A stretch of DNA of 16,367 bases from Chloromonas sp. AAM2 (Eukaryota; Chlorophyta; Chlorophyceae; Chlamydomonadales; Chlamydomonadaceae), in contig QAXH01001083.1 in the NCBI GenBank assembly GCA_004335635.1, positions 1 through 16,367 of the forward strand, in the 5' to 3' direction. The notes beneath the pieces are model-generated. The model saw only the letters and a list, made by a program, of their open reading frames with translations. It had not been told where the DNA came from and did not search any database. Below are positions 1-8,773 of this stretch, in pieces. The stretch's first letter is position 1, and every line of letters starts with the position of its first letter. The position numbers and the translations under genes are program-made.

Positions 1-54
1 GTCGGCGAGTGGTTCACGGACGGGTTAAAGCCTGCGTCTAGGCAATGCTCGTGA
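1..54 (+). other. Possible C-terminal tail of an upstream gene (very weak)
   Basis: Frame 1 is open from the window edge to a TGA at 52-54, giving a 17-residue hydrophilic peptide that begins VGEWFTDG. A TGTAA word lies about 150 bases further on, a plausible 3' UTR length. No domain can be recognised in so short a stretch and it could be chance. Confidence 0.15.
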
Positions 55-202
55 ATGCAACAAGATACAAACCTGCGTTGCTTGGAGCTCCGCTTGGCTG
101 GTGGCGGCAGAAGCAAGATACAATCCTGCTGTACTTATGCGCTTCCCGGGGAGGCCAGAGATAACCAGTTCCAATGGTTACAGTGTCCTAGCCTAGGAGG
201 CC

Positions 203-207
203 TGTAA
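203..207 (+). terminator. TGTAA, possible poly(A) signal
   Basis: TGTAA is the usual polyadenylation signal in green algae. Here it would serve a gene ending at or before position 54, which is itself uncertain. The word is common by chance. Confidence 0.2.
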
Positions 208-1562
208 ACAGCGAAGCCAGCAAGCGAACTGGCAAAGGCCAGGACGGTTGCGGCTTAAGGAAGCCAGAAAACATCACTGAATCACACAACGGGTGATGAC
301 ATAATCTAAAGATACTCAAGTTCAGATTCCTACTTGCATGGCAGTTGGAATATGCCAGAATAACTGCTAAGTGCTGACTGACAAGCAAAGAACAGCAAAG
401 ATCATGCGAGTGCGTGCAAACGCATATGTACAGGCGTTTGGGTGCAGGTACTGCAGCCAACGCTAGGTTTGAAGCGTGCTAGAAGTTCATACATGCGAAA
501 GTGACCAGGAAAAGTACCTGGCATGGCTAAGGCAGTTTCTAAGAAGTGTGTAGGTGTCTCAGAGCACCTATGAAGCAGGAGCAGCTATAAAGCATGACAT
601 TCAACCACGAACTGAAATTAAGCAATCACTGTCTGATACATCTGATGCCATCAAGAAGCGCAACGGCTACGCTGAGGGCGAAATGAAATGGGAGCGAGCA
701 AGTCAGTGTTGCTAGGGTGTCATAGAAATCGTGGACTGACAAGTCACCGGTTGAGTCCATGCAAGCACATCAAGACTGTCGCATCTACCAAGACGTCTGC
801 GCTGTACCGGGTACACCTTGGTTGTGTCATGTGTGCCCCCATGACCATGTGTATCATAAGCTTATGAAGAGGGTTCCATGCCAATACCTGCAGGGCCCAT
901 GACTGCTCTCTCGCTGCATGGTACATGCATGGTCAGAATTGACATGAGAACCCAGCTGCTGATGAGAATCCGTAGGCTGCAAAGCAAAGCTTTGCTGGGA
1001 AGGAAAAAGGAGAAACAACCGCTTCTTCACTTTGTGAATTGGTACCGCGCAGCAACGTTTGTCAGTCTGCGCCCAGGCTGCACTTGACAACCGTCTCTGC
1101 CATGCATGTGATGCGTCTTTTGCGGCAAAACTGGCTCAGAGGGACTCAGAACTATCTCAGAACTCCTAAAGAACTCCTAAAACAATTCAGTTTCACTTGT
1201 AACGGAAAAGTGAGCGCGAGCCAGCCTTTTCTTTCGCAGAACAACATAGTGAGTCCATGCACGTCAAATGCTCGTCAGTGTGCCAGGATAAATGCTTGAG
1301 TCTTCAGGTCAATCACCGCTTCCGCACCTTGAGGACGCCGGAAGCCCATCACAGCCATCAAACGGTGTGTAGTCATATGGGCAAAATCATGGAAGTTCAT
1401 ATCCGCATGGGAATGCTCGCAACAAGAGTTTGCTGCGCTCCACGCAGGCGCGACTAGAAGCGTGCAGGAGGCGGTCGGCTTTGCAAGAGAGCAGCTACGT
1501 AATGGTTCTGCAGCCTGGCGCCCCAGCTTTGACTCGCAAGGCCACGGCAAGGTAATGAACGA
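208..1562. other. Intergenic region without a supportable gene
   Basis: Short open frames occur on both strands, but none has a recognisable domain or a consistent splice chain. Small structures seen: a TATAAA word at 586-591, and a short direct repeat of AGAACTCCTAA around 1155-1180. Words such as ATGCATG recur, for example near 925-935, and are common in introns and spacers across the window. The right-hand part presumably holds the promoter and 5' UTR of the GAF-domain gene. Confidence 0.4.
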
Positions 1563-1673
1563 ATGACCAGAGGGAGAAAATCGGATGCGCTTTTGTGCGA
1601 CCTGTGGGTGTTGGCCTTCCAGCCTGGACTTTATTCTTGTCCAGCCGCCTGGTTCCAAAGCACAGTAGCGTTA

Positions 1674-4416
1674 ATGAAGCAGAAACTCGACGCTTGGTCG
1701 ACTCCAGTGCCACTGGTGAGGGTGGAAACTAGAACTGCGCGTGACACAAGAGGGTGTGGCACCCTTTTTAGGATGAGCGTCATGGGGTCATGGTCCTTGT
1801 CAGCATGTGTCTGGATGCTTAAACCAAGGTGTTGCTCTTGCCATGCACAGGTGGACGAGGGGCTGGAAGCAGCCCTGCGACTGCCGTGTGCTCAAGAGCG
1901 ACTGCAATTCCTGGTGCAGTACCTGGTCAAGCACAAGCTGGTTGATTTTGCATGGTACGTGAACGCGTTGCATCGTCTCTGTCCATGCATACGCTTATGC
2001 ATGTGACAGGCAGACTTGCTATCATCACAGCCAGTGTCTGTTGCACGTGACAGGCAGACTTGCTATCATCACAGCCAGCGTCTGTTCAATTCCTCAAGTC
2101 CCACTTGCACACGGTGTTGCATTTGCAGTGTCAGTCTAGTCTGCAGTAATTCAGGCTTTGCTCTGGGAGCAATTCATGGGCCAGGCTCGGAGCATTTCCC
2201 CCCACCTCTCGCCCGGCCACACTCTTTGGGCCAACTAAACGGCTCCATCAAGCAGCCATTCAGCTTGTTTGGGGGGCGCCGTGCATTTTGTGTGGACGGC
2301 AGCGGGTGGAGCGTAGCCGACGTGGTCGCATCAGAGGGTCCGTGGTTCTATGAATGTACTTCAACTCAGAATCGGTCAGGTGCGTTACTTTCATAATGTG
2401 GATCAACAGCTGCTTCTGTAGTCTCTCTTTTGCCTTGTGCACCAGCTACTGCTCCTTGCAGAGCCCGCAGTCACTCCTGCACACAAGCGTGCGTCGGTGC
2501 GTGCCGTGTCGCTTGTGATTGCAGCTCAGCACTGCAATATATGTAAATTTTGAGGTCCTCACATGGCTGCAATGGGAGCATGTGCTTGTGGGTTTCTTGT
2601 GCAGGCCAGCCATGTGAAGCTGCATGGCTGTACCAGGCTGGCATGCAGTCCATGGTTGCGCTTCCATGCATTTATGAGCAGCGAGTGGTTGGGTGCTTGC
2701 AGCTGGCAATCAAGAGCAAGCACTGGGACCAATGGTAAGCAAATGTTCCTTTACACAGGGTCAGGGAATGCGGGTATTGCACAGGCCCTAAGCACGTAGG
2801 CCTCAGCTAGCTGTTCACATGCATGCACAACGAGACTGGCACGGGCCCAGTGAACCTGGTATTGTTCGGCGTTGAGCCTGTCTTGAGCCTGCCCATTAGT
2901 TGCAGCCGGTGACCCGCTTGGCCTACACATGTTGCAACGCTCCATCCAGCCTCACCTGCTGACTTGATGGTTGTGCTGTTCATGCCATGTGCAGTGTGTT
3001 GTCCAAGCTCCAGCACATGGCCCGGGTCATGACACCGTCCGTAGCGCAGGCATGCAGTGACCAGGCGCCTGCCATGCGCTCCGAGTTACTGCGTCGTTTC
3101 AAGTCCAGCAGCAGCATTGCCTCAGGGATGCTGGATGAAATGGTGACGCTGGACAAGGTGCTGGTGGGACGCATCATGGCATCTGAGGCGCAGGCAGCCA
3201 GAGCTAAGGCACAGCAAGAGGCGGCGCACCAGCAGGCTGCGTTGATAGCTCATGCACAGGCACAGGTTAGTGGGGTGAGGCCAGATAAGCCCCAGGGCTG
3301 CTCCAGCAGTGACATGCTCTGTGCGTCAACAACTAGCACATGATGATTGTCCACGTCTTGCTTCAGTGTGTTGACCGTCTGGCGAGTGGTCTTGCCTGCT
3401 GTTGTGTGCAGGCGCGCCGCATGGCTCCCCAGGACCAATCCGACATCTGCTCGCTGCCCGACCGCCGCCCCGACCACCGCCTGTTGCTTGAGCCCGACAC
3501 GCCTGTCCCCAGCCCCGCATCCCTCCGCTCCACAGCCATCTCACTGCCCGCCACCCCGCTTCACACCCTGGACGGAGGGGCCAGCATGACAGGCATGGAC
3601 AGGGAAAGCAGCCGTGCACAAGCTATGCGCCGGCTGCACGAACACCAGCAGCAGCAGGAACACCAGATCCAGCTCGCCGAGGCGCTCAAGAGCATCCCTC
3701 AGCACCACCGGCAGGCCCCAGCCAGCGCCCAGGCAACGACCAGCCACGGCCAGGGCGCAGAGCCTGAACAAGGCATGGCTGACGACTCCCAAGCAGAAGC
3801 GGGAGTTGAGCGGACCTCCTTGCTCGATCGGTTACAGGGCTCAGCGGCCTATGTGGCGGCTATGGAGCAGCCTGAGCGGTATTCCCAAGACTGGATGTCA
3901 GCACTGGATGCGTCCGGCACAGGCACACAGGACATCACCACACAGAACTTTATGACGGGGGCTGTGCCACACTTGCAGATGACATTACCCGCACAGCACA
4001 CACAACTGCTGCAGCTGGACCGGCCCAGCACCGCATCAAGCAGCACAGGCTGGGAGTTGGAGTCGCACAGCAACGCTGAACTGTGTCGCCAACAGCAGAT
4101 CACGAGCAGTTACTTTGCGTCGGTCTTAGAAGGCCAGAGGCGCTCCATGGAGCAGCAGCGCAAATCATCAAGCAGCTTCGCACACGGACCACCGAAAACG
4201 CACGCGCCGAACCGCACGTCGAGACACAGCTACAGCCGCCTATCCGGACATCATGACACAGTGTCAGACCCCAACAGTCTGGCTGTGAGTCTGGCAGCCA
4301 GTTCATCGCTGTACAGCACATCCGGCCCAGCGAACACACTAGGCTGTGGCATGGATGGGATGCCCAGTGGTCACATGGCACTGTCACTGCCTAGCCTGCC
4401 TGAGGAGAGAAATTAG
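1674..4416 (+). CDS. GAF-like domain protein with long Gln/Ser-rich tail, six exons
   Basis: Predicted exons are 1674-1715, 1851-1954, 2129-2379, 2605-2734, 2995-3265 and 3412-4416, which join in phase to 600 residues. Donors are GTGAGG, GTACGT, GTGCGT, GTAAGC and GTTAGT; acceptors are CACAG or TGCAG. Residues ~60-195 resemble a GAF domain: AGMQSMVALP, then a hydrophobic strand VVGCLQLAIKSKHW, then a closing helix. GAF domains bind small ligands or mediate dimerisation in signalling proteins; the ligand here cannot be told. Residues ~195-266 are helical and end in an Ala/Gln-rich likely coiled coil. The last 334 residues (one exon) are low-complexity, rich in Gln, Ser and Pro, with a CAG-encoded QQQQ run and no recognised domain. 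Two acceptor choices (2129 or 2147) are in phase and differ by six residues. An in-frame ATG at 1563 would add 37 residues; I chose 1674 because the 1674 peptide is hydrophilic and reads smoothly into exon 2. The exon chain is firm; the function is unknown. Confidence 0.8.
1998..2085 (+). repeat. 44-bp tandem duplication in intron 2 of the GAF-domain gene
   Basis: Two adjacent 44-base units, 1998-2041 and 2042-2085, both start with TGCA(T/C)GTGACAGGCAG and differ at two positions. The duplication lies wholly within the predicted intron 1955-2128, so it does not change the protein. Confidence 0.9.
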
Positions 4417-4726
4417 TGACTAGGCAGGTGTGAGCTCAGACCGGAGTCACGTTTGTTCTGACCTTGTGATTGCACTCGGGCTGTTGTCAGAATTACCAAC
4501 GGAGAGCATACAGCGGGAGTGAATTGTACAATGTTCAAGCACCTGAGTTGAAGAGTTGTATGAGAGGAAGCATGAGCCGGCGAACGCCCCATAGACGCCA
4601 TCAACCATATTTCATTGTACGTGTTTACTAGCAGCGGACAGAGCACAGACGAGGATGTGAAGGGGAGAGAGCGTGTTCAATTAAGTACTGAGAGCGGGCA
4701 GGCATGAAGCTGCTGGTTACCACTGA

Positions 4727-4731
4727 TGTAA
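4727..4731 (+). terminator. TGTAA poly(A) signal of the GAF-domain gene
   Basis: TGTAA lies about 310 bases after the stop codon at 4414-4416, in a region with no other gene. This fits the usual green-algal signal and a typical 3' UTR length. Confidence 0.45.
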
Positions 4732-4739
4732 ACGTATTA

Positions 4740-5266
4740 GTTCATGAATATAAGCCACCATATTAGTATAAGCTGGCCTATCTGGATCTTGCATGGCCAA
4801 AATCAAACATTCCATTGATGCTGTGCATGGAAAGGCTTTGTATTTTGTTTTCTTGTTCTTCATCTCTCCTTCTTCAAGTTCTCCGAGTTCCCCTGTTTCA
4901 TGACCTGGACTGCTGCCTGCATCCTTGTGTTGCCTTTCAAAAGGCAACGGCATGTGCCATCCACTAGCACGGATGGTGAGCAGCGCTCATGTTACCAGAC
5001 ACAATGGCAGATGGCGCATTTCATGGGCATCTCAGTATGATAAAAGCACTGTCAATCATCTTAGCTTGGGGGCAATTCATTTTGGGGCATGGCTCGTTTT
5101 GCTGGTTTGCTGCACCGTGCTGCATGGGTTATGCAGCAGCCAACTGTTTTTCATTTCGCCCTTGAACACTCGACAATTAATAGGGTTAGGCCGGTTTTAT
5201 ATGCACCATCTGACGAGGATGTGTGGACCATTTATCGCCCCTTCTCGCCAATGGCGGTACAAAACC
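4740..5266. other. Spacer with no recognised gene
   Basis: No coding region can be supported. A 64-codon open frame at 5089-5283 (+), starting MARFAGLLHR, has no recognisable domain and its stop lies inside a decayed transposon end, so it is more likely chance. Confidence 0.4.
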
Positions 5267-5307
5267 AAGTTAGCCAGTTTTAGGACAAACTTCTTTTTTA
5301 ACTGGCT
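5267..5307. repeat. Collapsed relic of the TIR transposon family
   Basis: Bases 5267-5287 match the inner part of the family's left terminal repeat with a few changes (GCCAGTT, then GGACA). Bases 5286-5299 (CAAACTTCTTTTTT) match the outer part of the right terminal repeat exactly. The two ends thus lie back to back with the internal sequence missing. AGCCAGTT (5272-5279) and AACTGGCT (5300-5307) form a further 8-bp inverted repeat around the junction. Confidence 0.55.
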
Positions 5308-5392
5308 CTTGAACTTGCACTCCTGTAGTTGTGAGGGTGTGAATTCCAGAGCTACTGACACCCGCGCTAGCGTTTGACCACTACAACATGCG

Positions 5393-5400
5393 TATAAAAG
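5393..5400 (+). promoter_or_regulatory. TATA-box-like TATAAAAG
   Basis: An exact TATAAAAG lies 68 bases before the left end of the composite element. No gene is seen directly downstream, so it may be chance or an old promoter. Confidence 0.2.
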
Positions 5401-5734
5401 AGCGAGGTGCCAATGCTGGCCTTCAGCCACGAAGAAATAGGGGGCGTGCGAGTGTGAGCATGTTGGGAAAAAAAAGTTTGTCAGTTCTGGGACAAGTTTG
5501 GGACTGGCACCGTGATGAGGCTGTCAGTTATCTGTGGGACTAGCTTTTTCAGGAGAGTGTTCGTACTAAGTTTGTACGGTGGTGAAAGTGTGCACAGTGT
5601 GGTGTTGGGTCAGCGTCAACTTCTACTGGGATGTGTTGCTGATGCTGGTATTGGTAGGCGCTGGTGACTGCCAATACTGGGACAGGGACAGTGGGAAATG
5701 GTTGTAGATTATCAGAGATTCAGAACGTAATGTC

Positions 5735-5762
5735 ACACAATGATAGTGTAACACAATGATAG
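5735..5762 (+). repeat. Short direct repeat of ACACAATGATAG
   Basis: The 12-base word occurs at 5735-5746 and 5751-5762, inside the composite element. Confidence 0.8.
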
Positions 5763-5993
5763 CCCAGTGTGAACATAGCAACCTCTTCAGCCAAAAGAAC
5801 AACCCATAACAATGTCACAAGTAGCGAGTTGTCTGCACCAATCTTGCCACACCATGCCATGAAAACTTGTGAGTCACCACCAAGTGTTGGAAGATGCCCA
5901 AACACAGCACCACCCTCAAAGCTGCTTCACAGTCCTCTGTTCTCATGTTGATCAGTCTGGCATAACCTGTCCTTTCGTTGACTTGCTGCGTGA

Positions 5994-6200
5994 CTAAGCC
6001 TGAAGCCTTTTGTTGCGCAGCCTCTCTCTCACTTCTGTTGGTAGATCTTCGACCCCCTCGGGCTCACTGCTGCTAGTCGCGAGGGCCGTTGCGTATACCC
6101 GGGCATGCTTCACACGCTGTGTGGGATTCTGGGCCATGCCCAAGTAAATCGGTGACTGGCCCGGGAAGACGCGCCTGGGCCTCATCGGAAATCTGTTTTC
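5994..6200 (-). pseudogene. Unrecognised coding-like fragment inside the composite element
   Basis: The minus strand has an open frame with an ATG at 6185 and a stop at 5994 (63 residues, starting MRPRRVFPGQ). It ends in a charged helix-like stretch (EGVEDLPTEV then RERLRNKRLQA). Its composition looks more protein-like than the flanking frames. Just upstream, another frame (ISDEAQARLPG) opens after an acceptor-like ACAG. It could be the last exon of a decayed transposon or captured host gene. No family is recognised. Confidence 0.25.
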
Positions 6201-6390
6201 TCACGCGTGAGAAGTGAGATGGTGCTGGCCTACACAGCTGAGCCGACTGCAGTAAAAGCGAGGTATTGAGTTGGCCTTCATTTTTGAAATGAGTGGCCGC
6301 ATGAAGCAGTTCAAGATGCGAGTGCGTGAGCATCATGGCAAAGCCCGTGCTGTTCAAGCCAACCGCCAGAGGACAGAGGGCAACCTTCTT

Positions 6391-6415
6391 TCCCAGAACT
6401 GGCAAACTTTTTTTT
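6391..6415 (-). repeat. Internal right-end copy of the TIR family
   Basis: TCCCAGAACTGGCAAAC followed by a T-run and GTG. It lies in the same orientation as the right end at 6683-6711, which is also followed by GTG. Confidence 0.75.
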
Positions 6416-6496
6416 GTGCAGAAGTGTACGATGGCGTCCATGAGGCACACAGGCGTGCTCAATGCAGCATGGGTGGAGTACCAACACAGCTGGTTC

Positions 6497-6648
6497 CAAC
6501 ACATCTCAGTCTCACACGACACTGGTCTAGACAAGGTCAGCACGATCAGCACTGCCCCAGGCACCCCAGTACTGCCAACATACTATGTTCACCCAACATC
6601 AACACATCTCAGCCTCATATGACACTGGTTCACAACAGATCAGCTCAC
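6497..6648 (+). repeat. Diverged direct repeat, units about 103 bp apart
   Basis: CAACACATCTCAG begins at 6497 and again at 6600. Each is followed by similar sequence (TCTCACACGACACTGG versus CCTCATATGACACTGG, then a TCAGC word). It lies at the right side of the composite element and looks like an amplified sub-terminal region. Confidence 0.7.
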
Positions 6649-6711
6649 GTCACACCCAGTTCCAGGACACCACTCACAACCTTGTCCCAGAACTGGCAAA
6701 CATCTTTTTTT

Positions 6712-7626
6712 GTGACTTTATGTTTCGTTATGTTTTGGGGCACTGTTGTGTGTGTTTTCGCACATCAGAGTCGGTTTTGCAAGTGGTTGGGCTGATGATC
6801 TGCAAATTCTTGTCTTGGTAGCAAGGGAGTGACTTGACTGTTCTTGGTTATCTCGAGCATACATCTCCGTTCTTCGTTGTGTATGTCACCTTTTCATCTC
6901 ACTCACTTGTAAATGGCAATCATTCCGAACGGAAGAACATCTGCGTTGTTTTGACACAGCCACTGCCACACGAGCTGGCACACAAAGGCATGAGCAGTTG
7001 ACCTGCTCCGGGCGGAAGGACGGGAGATTACTCAACCCGCAGAAGAGATACGCTGCCACTTACAGTTACATGCACTCTTGGTCCTCCTGTGCCACGCATG
7101 TGACTCCAACGACCGATGTCGCTCGTTCCTTCTGCCCTACAAATGAGCTGTAGCACACCTTCTGTTCCACTCAGACATAGACTCACCGCAGATCGCTGGT
7201 CCTGACAACATAGCGTGACTGCACGAGTCAGCTATCACTCCTTGACACTGTGCTGTCAGCCATCACAATGCGAGAAAGCTGCCACTGGCACATCTCACTC
7301 AAGCCAAGGGCTTCAGTCCAGTTTTGCACAGTCACACGTAGGGTGATGTCCTGTCGTTTGGTCCATGGAGCGCATGCCTGTTGACCAATCGCCTCTGCTT
7401 CATGGCCGTCCCATGCCCTCTCTGCGCTGGCCTGGCTGCTCAATGCGCGTGAGTGGCACGTGATTGCGTCAGAGCCTCGCATCAGCATCTGGAAGCATGA
7501 TCGAATATCTTGCTTTTCCCTGTAGTGGCGACCGTGCAAGCACTGAACAATTGCAGCGACATCATTTTGCCTGCCATCACCTGTGACAGATCAGAGGTTG
7601 CCTGAGGTTGCCTGCGTTGCCGTGCC
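6712..7626. other. Region without a clear gene, upstream of the Fanzor fragment
   Basis: If the nuclease at 7627-8321 had once been complete, its N-terminal and RuvC-I parts should lie here. I searched all plus-strand frames for the Asp-Pro-Gly motif and did not find it. A direct repeat of GAGGTTGCCT occurs at 7594-7613. Open frames on the minus strand have no recognisable domain. Confidence 0.35.
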
Positions 7627-8321
7627 ATGATGGGCATGCACACTTGCAACATACGGGCGTACTCACTGCCAGCCAACCAGGCGCTTAAAGGGATCTTCAA
7701 CCGCGCATTGGCAAAATTATGGACGCAAATATACATCCATGGCCTCATATGCATTCAGGAAACTGTCTGTGTCCGTTGGTCACGCCGCTTGCCACCAAAG
7801 GCAAGCATTGAGAAACATTTGAACAGCAGTGATGGTGAAACACAGTTGAAATTGGACGTCCACTCATCAACTGGCAGTCATCAGCCGGTCATTGGAACCT
7901 ACACTGTTGCTGAAGAGACTCACTTGCACCCATCTGCATGTGAGGGTGAAGCCGGTAGTCCAGCTACCGGCAGAGCGTTGATGATGTGATGATGATGTGA
8001 TGATGTCAGAGGCCGTGATGATATACAGCAAAAGAAAACACAGGTTGAAGACACTGCAAATCTGGATGCACGCAGGTGAAGAGATGCACTCTCTGCAACA
8101 CCGTGTGGGACCGAGACGTCAATGCGGCAAGGAACATAATGCACGTTGGTTTGTGGCTCTTGTCAGGTCTTCCTCACCGCCCCTCTGTGCTGCGTACCAA
8201 GGCACAACAAGATCAGCCACAACAGCAAGCGCAGCAGGCTATGGAACACCAGGGACTGGAGCCGCACCAGATTGAGGCAGAGCAAGCGCTGAACGACCCG
8301 GCGAATTACGTGCAGGGTTGA
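7627..8321 (+). pseudogene. Fanzor/TnpB-type RNA-guided nuclease, C-terminal half, probably decayed
   Basis: Bases 8049-8321 in frame 3 encode KRCTLCNTVWDRDVNAARNI, the second zinc-finger CxxC (codons 8085, 8094) followed by RuvC-III with its catalytic Asp (8115-8117). Then come GLPHRPSVLRTK and a Gln-rich tail, stop at 8319-8321. Fanzors are eukaryotic relatives of TnpB that cut DNA guided by an omega RNA. Upstream, 7627-7989 in frame 1 aligns by eye to the preceding region: a helix ALKGIFNRALAKLW, a candidate RuvC-II Glu (7759-7761) in ICIQE, and TVCVRWSRRLP where a CxxC is expected. The usual Thr-Ser pair and the second Cys (Trp here) are missing. The two frames could join through an intron ending at CGCAG/8076, but the donor is unclear. 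RuvC-I and the N terminus were not found nearby. The C-terminal signature is strong; intactness is doubtful. Confidence 0.68.
7979..8008 (+). repeat. GATGAT microsatellite-like run
   Basis: An imperfect run of GATGAT and GATGATGT units lies between the two nuclease reading frames. It introduces in-frame stops in frame 1 and may be part of an intron or a mutational expansion. Confidence 0.6.
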
Positions 8322-8640
8322 GACGGGTTCATAACACGTTCATAACGGGGTCATCTTTTGTGGATGCCAATCAGCACAACATTAAACGATATGCACATGT
8401 TTTCAGGCCCCTTTTTGGGTCTAACGAGGTATGCGGTCAGGATAGCACCTCGAGGGGTTGGCCACCACCGTTACTATCCTGGTGTGTCGCAATCCCCTCC
8501 ACATGTAGGTTGGACGGGTTGGAATCCCTCCCCTCTTGTGATTAGCATGGGCATGGCAAGACACAACTGTCCTTCTGGAGGTATCGTTCCAAGTGGTATC
8601 AAACCCACTTTTCTTATTGGATTTGATGATCACGTTTAGT
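8322..8640 (+). other. Inverted-repeat-rich region 3' of the Fanzor fragment, possible omega-RNA source
   Basis: Several potential hairpins lie within 240 bases: AGGCCC with GGGTCT around a T-rich loop (8405-8421), CAGGATAG (8438-8445) with CTATCCTG (8474-8481) enclosing the palindrome CCTCGAGG, and AAGTGG with CCACTT (8591-8610). In TnpB and Fanzor systems the guide RNA usually comes from the 3' end of the nuclease gene or element. Position and structure fit that, but there is no direct evidence of an RNA. Confidence 0.3.
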
Positions 8641-8651
8641 GCGTCAGCCCG

Positions 8652-8656
8652 TGTAA
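8652..8656 (+). terminator. TGTAA, possible poly(A) signal after the Fanzor fragment
   Basis: TGTAA lies 331 bases after the stop at 8319-8321 and 118 bases before the end of the convergent gene on the other strand. Confidence 0.3.
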
Positions 8657-8773
8657 ATACAATGGTCAGATAGGGTCAAGTTATTGCATGCCGGCTCGCC
8701 GTACAGACAGTCCTGCAGACACCTGGCATCCGTGGTCAACCATGAATTGGCTTTCAGATTTTCTCATCAAGCA

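Larger units (their letters stand above)
5468..6711. mobile_element. Composite TIR DNA-transposon-like element, about 1.24 kb
   Basis: The left end (5468-5494) is eight A's followed by GTTTGTCAGTTCTGGGACA. The right end (6683-6711) is the inverted copy, TGTCCCAGAACTGGCAAAC followed by ATC and a T-run. A further right-end copy lies inside at 6391-6415, so the element may be two nested insertions or one with a duplicated right end. Sub-terminal direct repeats lie at 6497-6545 and 6600-6648. No transposase is recognised. It is therefore probably non-autonomous. No clear target-site duplication is seen beside the A/T runs. Confidence 0.6.

Noticed and set aside
188..460. 90-codon minus-strand open frame
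   Set aside because: Cys- and Leu-rich without a recognisable domain, no splice partners, and it overlaps only a weak poly(A)-like word.
586..591. TATAAA as a promoter
   Set aside because: No gene begins within a plausible distance, and the word is frequent by chance.
1563..1673. Longer N terminus of the GAF-domain gene from the ATG at 1563
   Set aside because: The frame is open, but the added 37 residues look non-coding in composition, and a donor-like GTAATG just upstream (1552-1557) would also fit a 5' UTR intron. It is kept only as an alternative.
4925..5377. 150-codon plus-strand open frame
   Set aside because: No domain or homology cue, it runs straight through the decayed transposon ends, and its composition is typical of chance frames.
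6271..6795. 174-codon plus-strand open frame in the composite element
   Set aside because: It translates two transposon right ends (LSQNWQT appears twice), so its length comes from repeats without stops. The MKQFKMRVREHHGKARAV stretch looks basic and protein-like but is too short to assign.
8505..8540. tRNA B-box-like GGGTTGGAATCCC
   Set aside because: The invariant TTC of a T-loop is absent, and no matching D-arm, anticodon arm or acceptor stem is visible.
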